Positions 8,363 to 12,264 of a DNA stretch of 12,264 nt are shown here, one piece after another. The translations under genes were made by a program, and so were the position numbers. Within the stretch, counting starts at the first letter, position 1, and the number at the start of each line of letters is the position of its first letter. This DNA is from Mucidula mucida (lineage: Eukaryota > Basidiomycota > Agaricomycetes > Agaricales > Physalacriaceae), in contig JADNYV010000941.1 in assembly GCA_015501055.1 (NCBI GenBank), positions 1 to 12,264 on the forward strand, in the 5' to 3' direction. The notes below the pieces were generated by a model, which saw nothing but the letters and a program-made list of their open reading frames with translations, was not told the DNA's origin and searched no databases.

Positions 8363-8669
8363 GGGACGAGCAGATCAGGGATGGTGGTGGTTCTGAGGAG
8401 ACAACGTGACAGTGAGTGACAGACGCGTTTCGATCATTACAGGATTCATGCCGACATCAATTAGACGTGTATATCAACGAGATTCTAGCCCAAGACGCTA
8501 CACATAGTACGCAATAATTCTTCTACTATCTCCAGCTCATTAATGCTCATTTTGGAGGTGACCAGTGAATGTTTTCGTCGGCGCCACAAGAGTTTTACGA
8601 CTATAACTCAATCATCATACAAGAGAAGGGAGAATTATAAAATCAATAATTTACACCATTAAATCTAGA
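8363..8669. promoter_or_regulatory. ISWI promoter and leader, also mEF-G1 3' region
   Basis: These 307 bases separate the ISWI start (minus strand) from the mEF-G1 stop (minus strand). On the ISWI sense strand the last 35 bases before ATG 8362 are rich in C and T, typical of fungal leaders. ACGCGT at 8423-8428, about 60 bases upstream of that ATG, matches the core of the MluI cell-cycle box, but a single 6-base match is weak evidence. The mEF-G1 side (8580-8669) is A/T-rich, as expected for a 3' untranslated region. I see no gene here. Confidence 0.45.
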
Positions 8670-11450
8670 TTACTTTTTCGCCTGCGGCATAGTCTTCCTG
8701 TACTCCTCATGCAGCTCCTTCTGCAACGACATGATGACCGGCGCATGAGTCTTCAAAAAAATGAGCTTTCGTTAGCGTCAAGAAGACTCTAAGAGCATAC
8801 CTTGTATTCCATGCTGAATTCACCCTTGCCCTGTGTAGCACCCCGGAGCTGATTCGAGTACCCGAACATATCGTTCAAAGCGACCTCGGCGTTACACACA
8901 AACTCGTCGTCGCGGACTTCACTATCTACGATGTTTCCTCGGCGAGTCGTAAGACTACCAATAACGACGCCTAAAGAACACAGTGAGCATGACGGCGAAT
9001 TGGAGGGAATCACAACAAACTCTGGAATTCGCCCGGGGCAACGACCTCGACGTTCATGATAGGCTCCAATATGATTGGGCGAGCATTGTGGTAGATCTCA
9101 CGGAAAGCACCAATTGCTGCCATTCTGAACGCAAGTTCGGAAGAATCAACGTTGTGGTAGGCACCATCCTCCAAAACGAATCGAACGCCACCGATAGGGT
9201 TGCCGGACAAAGTACCCTTTTCCAATGCTTGAAGGAAACCCTGCGAATCGTTAAACCCTGGTTAAGTCAATAGCACGAACATGCTTACTCTTTCGACACC
9301 GGGAATGTACTGCTCAGGAATAACACCGCCGACAACACGGTCGACGAATTCGGCTCCCTCGGGGATGGGTTCCATGTATCCCATAATACGGGCAAACTGA
9401 CCAGCACCGCCCGTTTGCTTCTTGTGGGTGAAACTGAACGATGCGCGCTCTGTGATGGTTTCCCGGAAAGCAACCCTCGGCTTTCCAGTTGAGCACGCAA
9501 CGTTGTACTCTCGCTTCATGCGCTCGACGTAGATCTCTAGATGAAGTTCTCCCATTCCAGATATAATTGTCTAAGGGCAATGTCAGTAGGAGTTGAGCTG
9601 TGACTCGGAAGACAAACCTCTTTACTCTCGCTGTCCATATGCACACGGAAAGTGGGATCCTCCTTCTTGAATCGGTTAAGGGCCTTTGAAAAGTTGGGTG
9701 TCTCCTTTCCGTCCATCTTAAGAGCGAGAGAAATGACGGGCTCCGGGACGAACATTGATTCCTAAATGACCATCAGTAGGTGTCGTGTCTGTGGTAGGAA
9801 AGCCCAACCATAGAGAAACTTGTTGTTCCATCCGTGAAGGTATCACCAGAAGAACATTCAACGCCGAATATAGCGCAAATTTCACCGGGGCCAATTGAGT
9901 CGATATCCTCCATTTCATTACTGTGCATCCTGACGAGACGAGGCACCTTGACCTTCTTGCCACTGCGCGCGTTGTAGATGACGTTGGCACGCTTAAGAGT
10001 TCCCTGATACACGCGCATGTAGGTGAGTTGTCCGAATCGTCCTTCTTCCAGCTTGAACGCCAATCCGACGAGGGGAGCATTCGCGGCGGGATATAAAGGC
10101 ACTTGGGGAGCATCAACGGGCAGTTCGGTGTCGTGCGCAACTACTGAAGACTCCGCAGGATTGGGCAAGTAAGCGCAGACTCCATCAAGAAGAGGCTGTA
10201 CCGCAGTGTTCTTGACGGCTGAACCCATGAAGACCGGTGAAAACTTGAGCCCAATAGTAGCCCGGCGAATAGCTTGAGCAAGTATCTCGTTGCTGATCGG
10301 TTCATCCATCACAAACAGCTCGCCTACTTCCTCGTCGACGTCAGCAATTTGTTCAATGAGTTCGGCGCGTTTCTTCTGGGCCAGTTCGAGGATATTAGCG
10401 GGAATCTCGTCCTTGATTACAACGTCGATGCTAAGAGAACTTTAGAATTCTGGAGGCAAGTGTGTAATGAGAGAGCGTACCCTTTGACACCCTCGTTGTA
10501 GATAGCACGCCAATGAACGAGATCGACAACACCACAGAAATCTGCTTCAGCGCCTATGGGTACTTGGACGGCAGCTGCAGGCATCCTTAGCTTTGTGCGA
10601 ATTTGGTCGACAATACGCCATGGGTTAGCACCAGGTCTGGGAGAATATTAATGGATGAAACATGAGAGAGACGCGTCAGACCTGTCCATCTTGTTGACGA
10701 AGGAAATTCGGGGAACATGATACCGTCTCATTTGCCGATCGACCGTGGTTGTTTGACTCTGCAAAACGGTCAATACGTGGTTTTCATCTCTGATAATAAG
10801 CTCACCTGGACACCAGCAACAGCGCAGAGAACCAGAATGGCGCCATCCAGGACACGAAGAGCTCGCTCTACTTCTATTGTGAAATCGACGTGTCCTACAC
10901 GAACAAGTCAGACTAAACTCGAACACAAATGAAATGAATGTACCAGGCGTGTCTATAATATTGATAGCGTACTTGTTCTTCTCTCCCGAGATGGGTTCCG
11001 TGGCTTCCCAATCACAGAATGTTGCTGCGCTTTGAATGGTGATGCCCTTTTCGCGTTCCAAATCCATACTGTCCATTTTGGCACCGACATTATCGCGTCC
11101 ACGGACCTAGAGGTGTATTAGTAGGCTGGGCGCGAAAGAGGGTATGCACGCACTTCATGAATGTCACGAATCCTTCCGGTGTAATACAGAATTCGCTCCG
11201 TCAGTGTCGTCTTTCCAGAGTCAATGTGTGCAGAAACACCAATGTTCCTTTGAAAGCGCAAGCGCTGGTGGTCCTGCTCCGTCAACGTATGTCTAGGGTC
11301 CGGTGGAGGAGAGGGGCAAGCTCGTCTTCGTCCTCCTTGAGAGCTGTGGCGGTCGATGCCCAACGGCGCATAAGAGAAGAGACTAGAAAGCCGCGCAGAC
11401 CTGTGGGAGCACGGCCGACCAAACGACCTGCTCAACAACATTGCCAACAA
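8670..11450 (-). CDS. MEF1: Mitochondrial translation elongation factor G1 (translocase GTPase)
   Basis: Eleven exons join into 766 codons: 11450-11154, 11106-10944, 10894-10806, 10758-10682, 10636-10481, 10430-9809, 9761-9618, 9570-9289, 9240-9021, 8970-8801 and 8750-8670. All introns are GT-AG, 45-50 bases. The protein moves tRNAs and mRNA through the mitochondrial ribosome after each peptide bond. The N-terminus (about 1-45) is rich in Arg and Ser with few acidic residues, as in a mitochondrial import signal. GTPase motifs follow: P-loop AHIDSGKTT (about 74-82), KGITIQSA in switch I, DTPGH (151-155) and NKMDR (205-209). Later blocks include [56 protein letters not shown] and [10 protein letters not shown]. 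Length is close to yeast Mef1 (761) and human GFM1 (751). The ending HAPV through QAKK is complete. It shares a 97-base upstream region with SEC13. EF-G2 is less likely because the G1-type C-terminus and spacing fit throughout. Confidence 0.96.
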
Positions 11451-11547
11451 CTACTCGTCGTCGCGAAACAAAAATTGGCGCGGAACGGAGTTTGAAAAAG
11501 GGCCGGTCACAATTTCGGTGACGCATCTGGACACGTCTATATACACC
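11451..11547. promoter_or_regulatory. Divergent promoter region between mEF-G1 and SEC13
   Basis: Only 97 bases separate the two start codons, which point away from each other. Both core promoters and both leaders must lie here or overlap the other gene. The stretch contains an A-run (11465-11472), GGCGCGGAACGG, a run of A at 11495-11499 and TATATA at 11539-11544, just 5 bases before the SEC13 ATG and so too close to be a normal TATA box. No specific factor site is identified. Confidence 0.6.
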
Positions 11548-12264
11548 ATGGTAAGTCCCGCTCGACGGCGTGTTCGATGGCGCTGAGCCGTGTCTATGCA
11601 GCCTACAACGTCCGTATCAGACTCGGTCCCCATAGAAACCTCCCATGAGGATATAGTCAGTGCGGTTTCCGAATTCGTTCTTGTGCTCACCGCTGAGCAG
11701 CATGATGCCCAACTGGACTATTACGGAAAACGTCTCGCGACTTGCTCCTCGGACCGCACAGTCAAGGTCTTTGATGTTGTTGACGGAGATACACAGAGAA
11801 CGGGCGGGCATACACTGAAAGGGTACGTTATATTTTGTTCAACTTTACTCACAGCTGAACAACTTCATAGACACACTGGTCTGTCTGGCAGGTTGCCTGG
11901 GCACACCCCAAGTTTGGAAATATACTCGCGTCTTGCTCGTACGATGGAAAAGCACTCATCTGGAAAGAGCAGCCAGGGCAGGGTTCTGCTGGTGGTGGAT
12001 GGTCCAAGATAAAAGAACACACTCTGCACACAGCGTCAGGTGAGCCTCCCCAAATCATTCCTTTCACTATTTACACGTCTTTTCAGTCAACTCTGTGTCC
12101 TGGGCGCCTCACGAAATTGGTGCCATTCTCGCCTGCGCGTCTTCGGATGGCAAACTCTCTGTGCTCTCTTTTAAAAATGACGGTCAGTGGGACGCCGCCA
12201 TGTTCACCGCCCACGGAATTGGCTGCAATGCTGTCTCTTGGGCTCCTCCTCACCCGCCCCGCCT
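11548..12264 (+). CDS. SEC13: SEC13, WD40 subunit of the COPII coat and nuclear pore (partial, runs off the window; one-base discrepancy)
   Basis: Exons: 11548-11550 (ATG only), 11602-11655, 11701-11822, 11871-12039 and 12087 to the window edge. SEC13 pairs with SEC31 in the outer COPII coat at ER exit sites and with the Nup84/Nup107 complex of the nuclear pore. Visible: [38 protein letters not shown], then [30 protein letters not shown], then [36 protein letters not shown] and [13 protein letters not shown]. These are roughly the first three of six WD40 blades. An alternative start is ATG 11596, in frame without the first intron (MQPTTS). At 11880-11882 the codon for the Pro of GHTGPVWQ is one base short. 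With the normal donor at 11823 this frameshifts to a TAA at 12010-12012, whereas a donor at 11827 keeps the frame. The downstream frame is otherwise intact and well conserved, so the gene looks functional or only very recently damaged, or the base is a sequencing error. Confidence 0.92.

Noticed and set aside
8423..8428. ACGCGT as an MBF cell-cycle site controlling ISWI
   Set aside because: A single 6-base match in 300 bases is not enough, and no second copy is present nearby.
11539..11544. TATATA as the TATA box of SEC13
   Set aside because: It lies only a few bases before the start codon, leaving no room for a normal leader.
1..12264. Mobile element, CRISPR array or defence-type system
   Set aside because: No transposase, reverse transcriptase, terminal repeats, target-site duplications or regularly spaced repeats were seen. 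The genes are fungal housekeeping genes.

Overview
The window is a gene-dense piece of a fungal nuclear genome, most likely a basidiomycete mushroom-type fungus (Agaricomycetes). The evidence is four intron-rich housekeeping genes whose introns are uniformly tiny (about 45 to 55 bases), intergenic gaps of about 100 to 400 bases, an intron-containing nuclear tRNA gene, and protein sequences closest in style to basidiomycete homologues (by memory, not by search). I reconstructed the genes by splicing the reading frames by hand. Phases close for every exon of three of the four genes.

Layout, left to right. Positions 2-127 may hold the tail of a plus-strand gene entering from outside the window. 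A split tRNA-Pro(CGG) gene lies on the minus strand at 423-529. From about 838 to 1130 (perhaps starting nearer 740) there is a decayed plus-strand copy of the 3' end of the ISWI gene plus its downstream flank. Next come three minus-strand genes in a row: a CLPTM1-family membrane protein (1222-3597, 12 exons, 611 aa), the ISWI chromatin-remodelling ATPase (3986-8362, about 24 exons, about 1074 aa) and the mitochondrial elongation factor G1 (8670-11450, 11 exons, 766 aa). A 97-base divergent promoter region separates the last of these from SEC13 (plus strand, 11548 to beyond the window end), the WD40 coat protein of COPII vesicles and the nuclear pore.

The genes do not form one pathway. ISWI slides nucleosomes in the nucleus, mEF-G1 drives translocation on mitochondrial ribosomes, SEC13 builds the COPII coat at the endoplasmic reticulum (ER), and the CLPTM1 family acts in ER membranes. 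SEC13 and CLPTM1 share the early secretory pathway, but nothing in the sequence shows a functional link between them.

The unusual signals are structural. (1) CLPTM1 is bracketed by a diverged inverted repeat made from the ISWI 3' end and flank. (2) The decayed arm carries a micro-inversion of about 10 to 24 bases between perfect 7-base inverted repeats. (3) ISWI needs two GC-AG introns to stay in frame. (4) SEC13 lacks one base at a conserved WD40 position, and a 4-base-shifted tandem splice donor could restore the frame. I saw no mobile element with recognisable coding capacity, no CRISPR array and no defence-like or otherwise undescribed multi-gene system.
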